DNA of 64,000 bases from assembly GCF_020859565.1 (NCBI RefSeq), contig NZ_JAJHUO010000043.1, positions 23,783-87,782 on the forward strand, read 5' to 3'. This DNA is from Saccharothrix luteola. GTDB lineage: Bacteria; Actinomycetota; Actinomycetes; Mycobacteriales; Pseudonocardiaceae. Made by a program: the position numbers and the translations under genes. This document shows positions 8,404-16,267 of this stretch, in pieces. The first letter of the stretch is position 1; the number at the start of each line of letters is the position of its first letter. The notes beneath the pieces were generated by a model. That model was not told where the DNA came from, made no database searches, and worked only from the letters and a program-made list of their open reading frames with translations.

Positions 8404-9456
8404 TCAGCCCCAGCAGTTCTGCAGGCCCCAGGCGGAGTCCTTCGACTCCACGCCGGACGCGGGCTGGTCGGTGATCAGGGTGACGCCGGTGTCGACGAAG
8501 TCCTTGCCCGCGGTGTTCTGCGGCTTGGTGCCGTCCTTCGCGAACTTCGCGATCGCCTCCACGCCCAGCTGGGCCATCTTCAGCGGGTACTGCTGCGCGG
8601 TGGCGCCGATGATGCCCGACTTGACGTTCTCCACGCCGGGGCAGCCGCCGTCGACCGAGACGATGGTGACGTCCTTCTCCTTGCCCGCCGCCTTCAGCGC
8701 CTCGTACGCGCCCGCCGCCGCGGGCTCGTTGATCGTGTAGACGAGGTTGACGCCCGGGTCCTTCTGCAGCAGGTTCTCCATCGCCGTCCGGCCACCCTCC
8801 GGGGCGCCGTCGGTGACGTCGTGGCCCACGATGCGCGGGTCGCTCTCGTCGCCGATCTTCGCCTTGTCCTTCACGTCGACGCCGAAGCCCTCCAGGAAGC
8901 CCTGGTCGCGCTGCACGTCCACGGACACCTGGTTCGGGTTGAGGTCCAGCAGCGCGATCTTCGCCTGCTTGCCCTCGGCCTCGAACTTCGCCTTGGCCCA
9001 CTGCCCGATCAGCAGCCCGGCCTGGTAGTTGTCCGTGGCGAAGGTCGCGTCCGCCGCGGCGGCCGGCTCCAACTGGGTGTCCAGGGCGATCACCAGCAGC
9101 CCGGCCTGCCGCGCCTTGTCCACCGAGGGCACGATCGCCTTCGAGTCGTTGGGGGTGATCAGGATGCCCTTGGCGCCCGCGCCGATCAGGTTCTCGATCG
9201 CGTCGACCTGCGACTGGTTGTCGCCGTCCTGCTTGCCCGCGAACGACTGCACCGTCGCGCCGGTCGAGCCGGCGGCGGCCTGCGCGCCCTCCTTCATCTT
9301 CACGAAGAACGGGTTCGTGTCCGTCTTGGTCACCAACCCCACGAGCGTGCCGCCGCCGGCCGCACCGCCGCCGTCCCCGCACCCGGTGACCAGCGCCAGC
9401 AAGGACGCCGACACCAGCGCCGTGAGCCTGACGCCCGTTCGCGACCGTCCGGTCAT
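8404..9456 (-). CDS. Sugar-binding lipoprotein of the ABC importer (FrcB-like)
   Basis: This 350-residue extracellular binding protein starts with a lipoprotein signal whose lipobox LVTGC puts the modified Cys near residue 26. The rest is a periplasmic-binding-protein type I fold: TKTDTNPFFVKMKEG for the first strand-helix unit, DAIENLIGAGAKGILI, and ALDTQLEP in the hinge region. It is the first gene of the fructan operon. A strong ribosome site (GGAGGAG) precedes ATG at 9456, and a perfect palindrome immediately upstream of that site is a likely operator for the divergent LacI-type repressor. Confidence 0.92.
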   Translation of the reverse strand: MTGRSRTGVRLTALVSASLLALVTGCGDGGGAAGGGTLVGLVTKTDTNPFFVKMKEGAQAAAGSTGATVQSFAGKQDGDNQSQVDAIENLIGAGAKGILITPNDSKAIVPSVDKARQAGLLVIALDTQLEPAAAADATFATDNYQAGLLIGQWAKAKFEAEGKQAKIALLDLNPNQVSVDVQRDQGFLEGFGVDVKDKAKIGDESDPRIVGHDVTDGAPEGGRTAMENLLQKDPGVNLVYTINEPAAAGAYEALKAAGKEKDVTIVSVDGGCPGVENVKSGIIGATAQQYPLKMAQLGVEAIAKFAKDGTKPQNTAGKDFVDTGVTLITDQPASGVESKDSAWGLQNCWG

Positions 9457-9466
9457 GTCTCCTCCA

Positions 9467-9482
9467 ACGTCAACGTTGACGT
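9467..9482. promoter_or_regulatory. Perfect palindromic operator at the fructan operon start
   Basis: ACGTCAACGTTGACGT is a perfect 16-bp palindrome with a central CG, as is usual for LacI-family operators. It lies 11 bases upstream of the start codon of the binding-protein gene, next to its ribosome site, and faces the divergent LacI-family gene. A bound repressor would block initiation or elongation of the operon. Confidence 0.75.
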
Positions 9483-9597
9483 AACCGGCCGCCGGATCCG
9501 ATTAGGTTCCGTCGTGACCGCCTGTTACGCATGCAGCAGTGGAAAACGCCGCACTTCCGGTCCCATGAGGACAGTTCGAGGAAGTGGGACTTTCGTT

Positions 9598-9613
9598 AAG
9601 TCATCGTTGACGC
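9598..9613. promoter_or_regulatory. Second, imperfect copy of the LacI-type operator
   Basis: AAGTCATCGTTGACGC matches the perfect palindrome at 9467-9482 at 13 of 16 positions and keeps the right half GTTGACG. It lies about 70 bases upstream of the regulator's start codon, so it could mediate autoregulation or looping with the first site about 130 bases away. Confidence 0.5.
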
Positions 9614-9681
9614 TAGCTTCGTGGTCCAAGTCACGACAAGCTGCCGTTACACAAGCGTTACCCAGGATGGAGCAGAGGACC

Positions 9682-10713
9682 ATGGACGCACGGGGTGCAC
9701 GGCGCGAGCCGACCATGAAGGACGTCGCCGCACTCGCCCAGGTCAGCACGAAGACGGTGTCGCGGGTCATCAACGACCTGCCCGGCGCCGGTCCCGACGT
9801 CGTCGAACGCGTCCGCGCCGCCGCCCGCACCCTCGGCTACCGCCCCAACCTCACCGCCAGCAGCCTGCGCCGCTCCGACAAGCGCAGCGCCACCATCGGC
9901 GTGCTCTTCGAGGACCTGTCCAACCCTTTCGACGCCGCCCTGCTGCGCGCCGTCGAGGACCGCGCCCGGCAGAACGACGTGCTCGTGCTGGCCGGCAGCA
10001 ACGAGGACGACCCGGCCCTGCAACGCGAACTGCTCACGTCCCTGGCCACCCGCCGCGTCGACGGCATCGTCGCGATGGCCGCCGGCGGCCACCAGGACGC
10101 GCTCCAGCAGGAACGCGAACGCGGCACACCCATGGTCCTGGTCGACCGCCCACCGACCTTCGACGGCACCGACAGCGTCACCACCACCAACCGCGACAGC
10201 TCCCGCGAGGCCGTCCTCCACCTAGCCGAACGCGGCCACCGGCGCATCGCCTTCCTCGGCGACCGGCAGACGCTCTGGACGAGCCAGGAGCGCTACACCG
10301 GCTACCTGGAAGGACTCGCCCACACCGGTCTCACCCTGCGCAAACAGCTCATCCGCACCGACCTGCACGGCCCCGACGCCGCCGAGACCGCCACCGCCGC
10401 CCTGCTCGACCTGGACGAACCGCCGACCGCGCTGTTCACCGCGCAGAACCTCGTCACCGTCGGCGCGATGCGCACCCTGCGCGCCCGCGACCTGCACCAC
10501 CGGATCGCGCTCATCGGCTTCGACGACTTCCCCCTCGCCGACATGCTCGAACCCGCCGTCACCGTCCTGCGCCAGGACGTCCCCGCCCTCGGCCGCAGAG
10601 CCGCCGAACTCATCTTCACCCGCATCGACGGCGACCAGTCCCCGCCCACGCACGCCGTCATCCCGGCCACCCTCGTCCAGCGCGGTTCGGGCGAGATCCC
10701 GCCGGCGCCGTGA
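9682..10713 (+). CDS. LacI-family repressor of the fructan operon
   Basis: This 343-residue regulator is divergent from the fructan operon. Its N-terminus is a LacI helix-turn-helix (MKDVAALAQ, then VSTKTVSRVIN) with the hinge YRPNLTASSLR. The remainder is a sugar-binding core similar to periplasmic binding proteins (TIGVLFEDLSNPFD, RVDGIVAMAAG, IALIGFDDFPLADML). The ligand is probably fructose, a fructose phosphate or a short fructan released by the operon's enzymes. The start is uncertain: ATG at 9667 or 9715 is also possible, none having an ideal ribosome site. The palindromes at 9467 and 9598 in the shared promoter are its likely targets. Confidence 0.88.
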   Translation: MDARGARREPTMKDVAALAQVSTKTVSRVINDLPGAGPDVVERVRAAARTLGYRPNLTASSLRRSDKRSATIGVLFEDLSNPFDAALLRAVEDRARQNDVLVLAGSNEDDPALQRELLTSLATRRVDGIVAMAAGGHQDALQQERERGTPMVLVDRPPTFDGTDSVTTTNRDSSREAVLHLAERGHRRIAFLGDRQTLWTSQERYTGYLEGLAHTGLTLRKQLIRTDLHGPDAAETATAALLDLDEPPTALFTAQNLVTVGAMRTLRARDLHHRIALIGFDDFPLADMLEPAVTVLRQDVPALGRRAAELIFTRIDGDQSPPTHAVIPATLVQRGSGEIPPAP

Positions 10714-10850
10714 TCGGACACGGACGCGTAACAGCGTTGAGCGCTCGTGGTTCCGACAAGCCCTCACCGTGACGGCGACGGCCACCGACACCTACCACCC
10801 GACGGGCGGCCCACCTCCTGGTCGAGTGCCCCCCGCCGGCCGACCCGACC

Positions 10851-12800
10851 TCACCGTGCGGTCAGGTGTGGCCCGGGGACGGGCGAGGCGCCTTGTCGGA
10901 CGAAGACCGGGATGCGGTCGAGAGGTGCACTGGTGTCCACAGTGGTCCCGCCGGTGGCCGGTGCTCCGGTCCACGCGTCGGTCCAGTCCGTTCCGGCGGG
11001 CAGGTACACCGTCCTGGAACGTGCGCGGTACTCGGTGACGGGTGCGACCAGCAGGTCGGGGCCGAACATGAACTGGTCCTCGACCTGCCACGCCCGCTCG
11101 TCGTCGGGGAAGTCGACGAACAGCGGTCGCATCGGGGGCAGCCCGGTCTCGTGCGCGACGCGCATCTGGTCCAGGAGGTACGGCTTGAGCCGCTCGCGCA
11201 GGTGGAGCTGGTCGCACAGGATCGGGTAGGCGGCTTCCCCGAACGACCACAGCTCGTTGGGTCCTCCGGTCATCTCGGCGGTGAAGGGCTGGTTGGGCGC
11301 GCGGTCGCCGTGCAGGCGCAACAACGGGGTGAACACCGCGTACTGGAACCAGCGGATCACCAGCTCGCGGAACTCCTCGTCCTCCGGGTCGCCGCCGAGG
11401 AAGCCGCCGATGTCGCTGTTCCACCACGGGATGCCGCTCATCGCCATGTTCAGCCCGGCCCGGACCTGCACGGCGAGCGAGTCGAACGTGCTGGCGACGT
11501 CGCCGGACCACACGGCCGCGCCGTACCGCTGGCTGCCCGCCCACGCCGACCGGATCAGCAGCACGACCTCGTCCTCGCCCGCCTCGCGCATCCCGTCGTG
11601 GAAGCCTTGGGCGTGCAGGAGGGGGTAGAGGTTGGTCACGGCGCGTCCGGGACCGGCGTGGTAGACCGCCTCCTCGGCGAGACCGGACGCGAGGTCGGGC
11701 TCGCAGGCGTCCAGCCACCACACCTTGACGCCGTGGTCGAGGTAGTTGCGCCTGACCTGGTCCCACAGGTACCGGCGGGCGGCGGGGTTGGTCGAGTCGA
11801 CGTAGGCCAGTTCCGGGTACCCGGACGCGTCGGGCCAGTGCTGCCGCGTGAGCCCGCCGCCCGCCCGGCCGACGAGCAGACCCGCGCGCCGCATGGGCTC
11901 GTAGTTCTCGCTGGCCGCGCCGATGGTCGGCCAGACGGAGACCATCAGGCGCACGCCCATCTCCTCCAGCTCCCGCACCATCGCCCGCGGGTCCGGCCAC
12001 GAGGTCGGGTCGAACCTCCACGAACCCATGGTGGGCCAGTGGAAGAAGTCGGCGACGATGACGCTCAGCGGCAGCCCGCGTCCGTGGTGCTCGCGTGCGA
12101 CGGCCAGCAGCTCGTCCTGCGTCTTGTAGCGCAGCTTGCTCTGCCAGAAGCCGGCCGCCCACTCCGGCATCATCGGCGTGTGCCCGGTGGCCTCGGCGTA
12201 GCGGGCGAGGATGTCGGCGGGTCGGTCGCCCGCGGTGATCCAGTAGTCGATCTGCCGCGAGTCCCGCGCCACCCAGCGGGTCACGTCCATGCCGAGCTCG
12301 ACCCGCCCGATCGCCGGGTTGTGCCACAGCAGGCCGTAACCGCGGCTGGACACCAGGAACGGGATGGTGACCTCGCCGTTGCGCTGCACGAGGTCGATCA
12401 CGCAGCCCTTCTGGTCGAGCCTGCCGTGCCCGTGCTGGCCCAGGCCGTAGAACCGCTCGCCCGGGTAGCCCCGGAAACGCTGCTCCAGCCCTTCGGACGT
12501 GAAGTGACGCGGGCCGGGCCACCAGATGTAGGGCGGCGCCTCGGCCAGCAGCTCGGCGCCGTCGGCGGAGGAGAGGAACCGGAGGTGCCCCCGGTCGTCC
12601 AGCTCGGCGGTGATCGCGCCGTTGACGATGCGGCGCTCCCCGACGACCGGGGCGCTCGCCTGCGGCTTCGGGGTGAGCAGCGCGCCGGGCAGGTCGTCGC
12701 GCAGGCTGTCACGCGCCACCCGCACCCGCAGGCTGTCGACACCCCACGGCTCCACCCGCACGACCACGTCGGACGTGCTCCACTCCAAGGCCTCCGCCAT
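10851..12800 (-). CDS. GH31 family alpha-glucosidase/alpha-xylosidase
   Basis: This 649-residue protein has no signal peptide and is likely cytoplasmic. It has the GH31 N-terminal beta-sandwich, then a TIM barrel with the nucleophile in WWLDACEP (Asp near residue 363) and the probable acid/base in WSGDVAST (near 434). LSVIVADFFHWPTMGSW and FQYAVFTPLLRLHG are typical of the family. The WW-D-A-EP form of the nucleophile motif resembles alpha-xylosidase members more than maltase members, but this is a by-eye judgement. It is convergent with the LacI gene and apparently monocistronic. An 18-bp palindrome 69 bases upstream of its start suggests control by another LacI-type repressor. Confidence 0.85.
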   Translation of the reverse strand: MAEALEWSTSDVVVRVEPWGVDSLRVRVARDSLRDDLPGALLTPKPQASAPVVGERRIVNGAITAELDDRGHLRFLSSADGAELLAEAPPYIWWPGPRHFTSEGLEQRFRGYPGERFYGLGQHGHGRLDQKGCVIDLVQRNGEVTIPFLVSSRGYGLLWHNPAIGRVELGMDVTRWVARDSRQIDYWITAGDRPADILARYAEATGHTPMMPEWAAGFWQSKLRYKTQDELLAVAREHHGRGLPLSVIVADFFHWPTMGSWRFDPTSWPDPRAMVRELEEMGVRLMVSVWPTIGAASENYEPMRRAGLLVGRAGGGLTRQHWPDASGYPELAYVDSTNPAARRYLWDQVRRNYLDHGVKVWWLDACEPDLASGLAEEAVYHAGPGRAVTNLYPLLHAQGFHDGMREAGEDEVVLLIRSAWAGSQRYGAAVWSGDVASTFDSLAVQVRAGLNMAMSGIPWWNSDIGGFLGGDPEDEEFRELVIRWFQYAVFTPLLRLHGDRAPNQPFTAEMTGGPNELWSFGEAAYPILCDQLHLRERLKPYLLDQMRVAHETGLPPMRPLFVDFPDDERAWQVEDQFMFGPDLLVAPVTEYRARSRTVYLPAGTDWTDAWTGAPATGGTTVDTSAPLDRIPVFVRQGASPVPGPHLTAR

Positions 12801-12868
12801 GAGACGTCGTTCCCTTCCGAAGAATGCGCCGTGGTGGCGGCTTCCTGCCGTCGGATGCGGCCGGTGTG

Positions 12869-12886
12869 TGTCGAAGCGCTTCGACA
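12869..12886. promoter_or_regulatory. 18-bp perfect palindrome upstream of the GH31 gene
   Basis: TGTCGAAGCGCTTCGACA is a perfect palindrome with a central CG in the 243-base region between the GH31 gene and the divergent HAF-repeat gene. Size and symmetry fit a LacI-family operator. Its sequence differs from the fructan operator, so another repressor, not encoded here, is expected. The rest of 12801-13043 shows no gene. Confidence 0.65.
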
Positions 12887-13043
12887 GTCGGCAGGCTACG
12901 AGACCGCACTGGGGTCGGCAAGGGGGTCCTCAGCACGGCATCGCGTTCGAGACGGCGGATTCCGCTGTCCGGACGACGCCGGCTCCGTGCGCCCGCGACT
13001 ACCGTTTGGATCGATTCAGCGGACATCTCGCAATGGAGCGACC

Positions 13044-14162
13044 ATGCCCAAGTCACGCACGACCGCAGGAGTCCTCGCCCTCGCCGTCGTCCTGCCCCTG
13101 GTGGCCGCGCCCACCGCGCAGGCGAGCGCCACCATCACCGAACTGCCCGGCCTGCCCGGCCACCCCACCCACCGCGCGATCGCCGTCAACGACCTCGGGC
13201 AGGTCGTCGGCGTCGCGGAGGGCAACGGCAAACCGCGTGCCGTGCGGTGGACCGCGAGCGGCGCCGCGGCCACCGACCTCGGGCTCGGCAGACCGTCCGG
13301 GCTCAACCAGGTCGGCCAGGTGCTCATCGAGGAAGGTGTCAGCCTCACCGGCCCCTTCGTCCAGCGGGCCCGGATCTGGCAGGACGGCACGGTCACCGAC
13401 CTCACGCCCAGCGGCGCCGGCGTGGTGATCGCATCGGCGATCGGCAACACGGGCGTGGTGCCGATGACGTACTCCACCTCGCCGTCGGGGTACCACCAGG
13501 AGAAGGCGGTCGTGTGGCGGGACGGCAAGCACACGTCGTTGCCCGTGACCGGGCCGCACCTGTGGGCGAGCGCGGTCAACGACGCCGGCGTGGTCGCGGG
13601 CTCCAAGGCGCCCATGTTCGGCACCGACCTCCACGCGTTCCTCTGCCCGGACGCCACGACGTGCAGGCCGTTGCCGACCGTGCCGGGGTCGAGCACCTAC
13701 TCGGTGGAGGCGATCAACGAAGCCGGGGTGGTCGTCGGCAACCGGGACACCAAGGCGTTGCGCTGGGCGGGCGACCAGGTGACCGTGCTGTCGACCTCCG
13801 GCGGGGTGGCGAACAGCCCGCAGGCGATCAACGAGCGCGGTGACGTCGTCGGGTGGACCACGGACGCGAGCGGCACGCGGCGGGCGACGCTGTGGCGGGC
13901 CGGCGGCGGGTCCGTGACGCTGAACGTGCCCGGTCGGTCCGAGGCGGTCGCGGTCAACGACCGGGGTGACGTGATCGGCTGGACGGGCAGCGCCGGCTCA
14001 CCCCGCGGGTTCCTGTGGCGGGACGGGAAGGTCGTCTACCTCGGCTCGCTCGGCGGCACGCGCAGCCTGCCGGTGGCCTTGAACGAGCGCGGCACGATCG
14101 TCGGCGAGAGCACGACCGCCGACGCGACGCTCAAGGCCGTGAGGTGGACCGTGACCGGCTGA
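13044..14162 (+). CDS. Secreted HAF-repeat protein
   Basis: This 372-residue exported protein has a signal peptide ending TAQASA. The mature part is a chain of repeats of about 45 residues of the form A..W.DG....L......S.A.AIN..G.VVG, for example AINEAGVVVGN, AINERGDVVGW and ALNERGTIVGES. This is the pattern of the HAF family of probable extracellular repeats, which likely folds as a beta-propeller. Function is unknown. ATG at 13044 follows GGAG at five-base spacing; the open frame upstream is spurious. It is followed in the same direction by a secreted protease gene 158 bases on. Confidence 0.8.
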   Translation: MPKSRTTAGVLALAVVLPLVAAPTAQASATITELPGLPGHPTHRAIAVNDLGQVVGVAEGNGKPRAVRWTASGAAATDLGLGRPSGLNQVGQVLIEEGVSLTGPFVQRARIWQDGTVTDLTPSGAGVVIASAIGNTGVVPMTYSTSPSGYHQEKAVVWRDGKHTSLPVTGPHLWASAVNDAGVVAGSKAPMFGTDLHAFLCPDATTCRPLPTVPGSSTYSVEAINEAGVVVGNRDTKALRWAGDQVTVLSTSGGVANSPQAINERGDVVGWTTDASGTRRATLWRAGGGSVTLNVPGRSEAVAVNDRGDVIGWTGSAGSPRGFLWRDGKVVYLGSLGGTRSLPVALNERGTIVGESTTADATLKAVRWTVTG

Positions 14163-14320
14163 CCTGTCGCCGCCGGAGCGGTTGACCTGCCAGGGCCCAA
14201 CGGACCCGCAGGCCAGGCGCGCTGGTTCCCTGGCATCTGTGAACCACTGCGGTTCGGTGTCATCCGGGCAGTGAAAGGGGTTGAATTCCGGCACTACGCC
14301 GCTCGCAGCAAGGAGTGCAC

Positions 14321-15172
14321 ATGCGCACAGCAACCGTGGCCGCGGCAGTCGTCGCCCTGGCCGCCGTGACCGCCTGGCCCGCTTCCGCGATCAACACCTA
14401 CAACGCCGTACCCGCCCCGGAGCGCACCGAGGTCGGCGCCCTGGTCGCGACCTGGGACAACGACGACAACCCCGCCACGCCGGACCGCGTCGACTGGGTG
14501 TGCAGCGGCACGATGGTCGACGCCGACACGTTCCTCACCGCGGCCCACTGCGTCGACGGTTGGCCGTCGAACGTCAAGTTCTACGTCTCGCTGCTCCAGG
14601 ACGTGCAGTCCGCGCTCGACGCCGCGACGGGCACCCCGGCGCAGAAGGCGGCGTCGGTCGGTGTGCAGGGCGTGGCCCACGGCGACCCGGCCTACCCGGG
14701 CAACTCCGCCGATTCGCACGACATCGCGGTGGTCGAACTGCCCGCCAGGCAGGTGGCGGCGCGCTGGAACTTCAAGCCCGCCACCCTGCCGACCGCGGGC
14801 AAGCTCGACGCGATGGGCCCGAGGGCGCTCGACGCCGCCGAGTACACCGTCGTCGGCTACGGCACGGAAGAAGCCCAGAACGGCCCCGGCGGCCACACCC
14901 ACCCCGGCGGCGGCGTGCGGATGAAGGCCCCGCTCGGCTTCAACGCGCTCAACAACACCTGGCTGCGGCTGTCGATGATCGAGGCGCAGGGCAACGGCGG
15001 CGCGTGCTACGGCGACTCCGGCGGTCCGAACTTCGCCACCATCGACGGCAAGCGCGTCCTGGTGGCGACCACGATCACGGGCGACGCCCCGTGCTACGCC
15101 ACCAACGTCACGTACCGCCTCGACACGCCTTCCGCCCGTTCCTTCCTCGCGCCCTTCGTCGCCCTCTCGTAA
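14321..15172 (+). CDS. Secreted trypsin-like serine protease (S1 family)
   Basis: This 283-residue secreted enzyme has a signal peptide ending PASA and the full chymotrypsin-fold triad: His in TAAHC near residue 76, Asp in SHDIAVVEL near 133 and Ser in CYGDSGGP near 231. The Cys pairs around His and Ser are conserved. ATG at 14321 follows AAGGAG at five bases. The mature protein begins soon after the signal peptide, so any propeptide is short. Substrate specificity was not assigned. A strong hairpin follows the stop codon. Confidence 0.9.
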   Translation: MRTATVAAAVVALAAVTAWPASAINTYNAVPAPERTEVGALVATWDNDDNPATPDRVDWVCSGTMVDADTFLTAAHCVDGWPSNVKFYVSLLQDVQSALDAATGTPAQKAASVGVQGVAHGDPAYPGNSADSHDIAVVELPARQVAARWNFKPATLPTAGKLDAMGPRALDAAEYTVVGYGTEEAQNGPGGHTHPGGGVRMKAPLGFNALNNTWLRLSMIEAQGNGGACYGDSGGPNFATIDGKRVLVATTITGDAPCYATNVTYRLDTPSARSFLAPFVALS

Positions 15173-15189
15173 CACCCGAAAGACGCGGC

Positions 15190-15238
15190 TCCACCACTCG
15201 TGGGCGGGACATCGTGCGATCCGCCCACGACTGGTGGA
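15190..15238 (+). terminator. Hairpin terminator after the protease gene
   Basis: The arms TCCACCACTCGTGGGCGG and CCGCCCACGACTGGTGGA pair over 18 positions with one mismatch around a 13-base loop. It begins 17 bases after the protease stop codon and is followed by a new gene with its own ribosome site. Confidence 0.7.
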
Positions 15239-15315
15239 TCCTCGCGTGCGCGCAATCGGCGTAACCTGGCCACCCCATCTCGCGATTGCGCGGTTTCGCG
15301 ACGCCGGAGGCCAGC

Positions 15316-15639
15316 ATGGCGATCATCAAGAAACCCTTCGATTCCTACTCGATCGTCCACTCCAGCAACAACTCCCAGTACGAGGCCGACATCGCCTGCT
15401 TCATCACGGGCACCGTCGACCTGATCGGGAGAATCCTCTTCTTCAAGGACGGCACCCCTCCGCCGCCGAACGTGCTGCTGGCGTACGGGCCGGAGATCCA
15501 CTTCCCGCTCAGCAGGTTCCCCGAAGTGGTCGACACCTTGCGCCAGGAGAAGCCTCTCTACCTGTGGCTGGACACGGACTCCCTGGTCGGGGCGGTCGGC
15601 ACGACCGACAAGGAACCGGCAGGCGAGGAGGAGGGCTGA
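15316..15639 (+). CDS. Small conserved-looking protein of unknown function
   Basis: This is a 107-residue protein starting MAIIKKPFDSYS, with no signal peptide or membrane segment. ATG at 15316 has GGAGG five bases upstream, which rules out the longer frame from 15286. The sequence is compact, with a hydrophobic middle and an acidic C-terminal tail (EPAGEEEG). I do not recognise the family. It lies alone between a terminator and the SnoaL-like gene 115 bases downstream. Confidence 0.6.
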   Translation: MAIIKKPFDSYSIVHSSNNSQYEADIACFITGTVDLIGRILFFKDGTPPPPNVLLAYGPEIHFPLSRFPEVVDTLRQEKPLYLWLDTDSLVGAVGTTDKEPAGEEEG

Positions 15640-15754
15640 CGTCGACCCGGCCCGGAGGTCGGATCAGGGATGTGACCGATAGCCGGGCAATAGGGCGGGG
15701 TAAGCGGCGGCGGGCAGGTTGGTCCTGATGGCACAACCAGAGAGGGGGTCGCCG

Positions 15755-16108
15755 ATGAGCGCGGATGCCGGGGTCACGGCGATGGGGATCGACCACGTCC
15801 GGCTCAGCTACCTCTACCTCGACCAGGGCGACCTCGACGGGTACGGCTCGTTGTTCGCGGCCGACGCGCGGATCGTCCGGCCCGGTGAGCGGGTGGTGCG
15901 CGCGCACGTCGAGTCCGGGCACGCGGGGCTCAGCGTCGGCAAGCACGTGGTGGAGGAGGTCTTCGGCGTCGACGACCGGGTCACCGTGACCGGGCGGCTG
16001 ACGCACCGGGTGACGGGGCGGGAGGTGGGCTTCGCGGACGTCTTCGCGTTGTCCGAGCACGGCTTGTTGCGGTTCCAGAAGACCTACTTCTTCGTCGCGC
16101 CCGGGTAG
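15755..16108 (+). CDS. SnoaL/NTF2-like small protein
   Basis: This 117-residue protein fits the NTF2-like cone fold: an N-terminal helix (GIDHVRLSYLYLDQGDLDGYGSLFAADARIV, quoted here only in outline as a helix then DGYGSLF and the D.A motif) followed by strands ending in FQKTYFFVAP. SnoaL-like proteins act as isomerases, hydrolases or binding proteins, and the reaction cannot be predicted. ATG at 15755 follows a GGGGG run at fitting distance; ATG at 15728 is an alternative. The next gene downstream is a SARP regulator 159 bases away, so it may belong to a regulated unit, but no pathway genes of its class are adjacent. Confidence 0.65.
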   Translation: MSADAGVTAMGIDHVRLSYLYLDQGDLDGYGSLFAADARIVRPGERVVRAHVESGHAGLSVGKHVVEEVFGVDDRVTVTGRLTHRVTGREVGFADVFALSEHGLLRFQKTYFFVAPG

Positions 16109-16267
16109 CGGGTCGGTGGTGGTGGCGGCGCGTCGCCGCCGGTGGGACCGACTGCCGAAGGCCCGTTGGTCCTGTCGGACGAGCGGGCCGGGTAGCTTCG
16201 AGCACGACGGTGACACCGGTGCTCACCCCGAGTTACCGTGATCACGCGGTCGACTTGGGGAGCAGCA

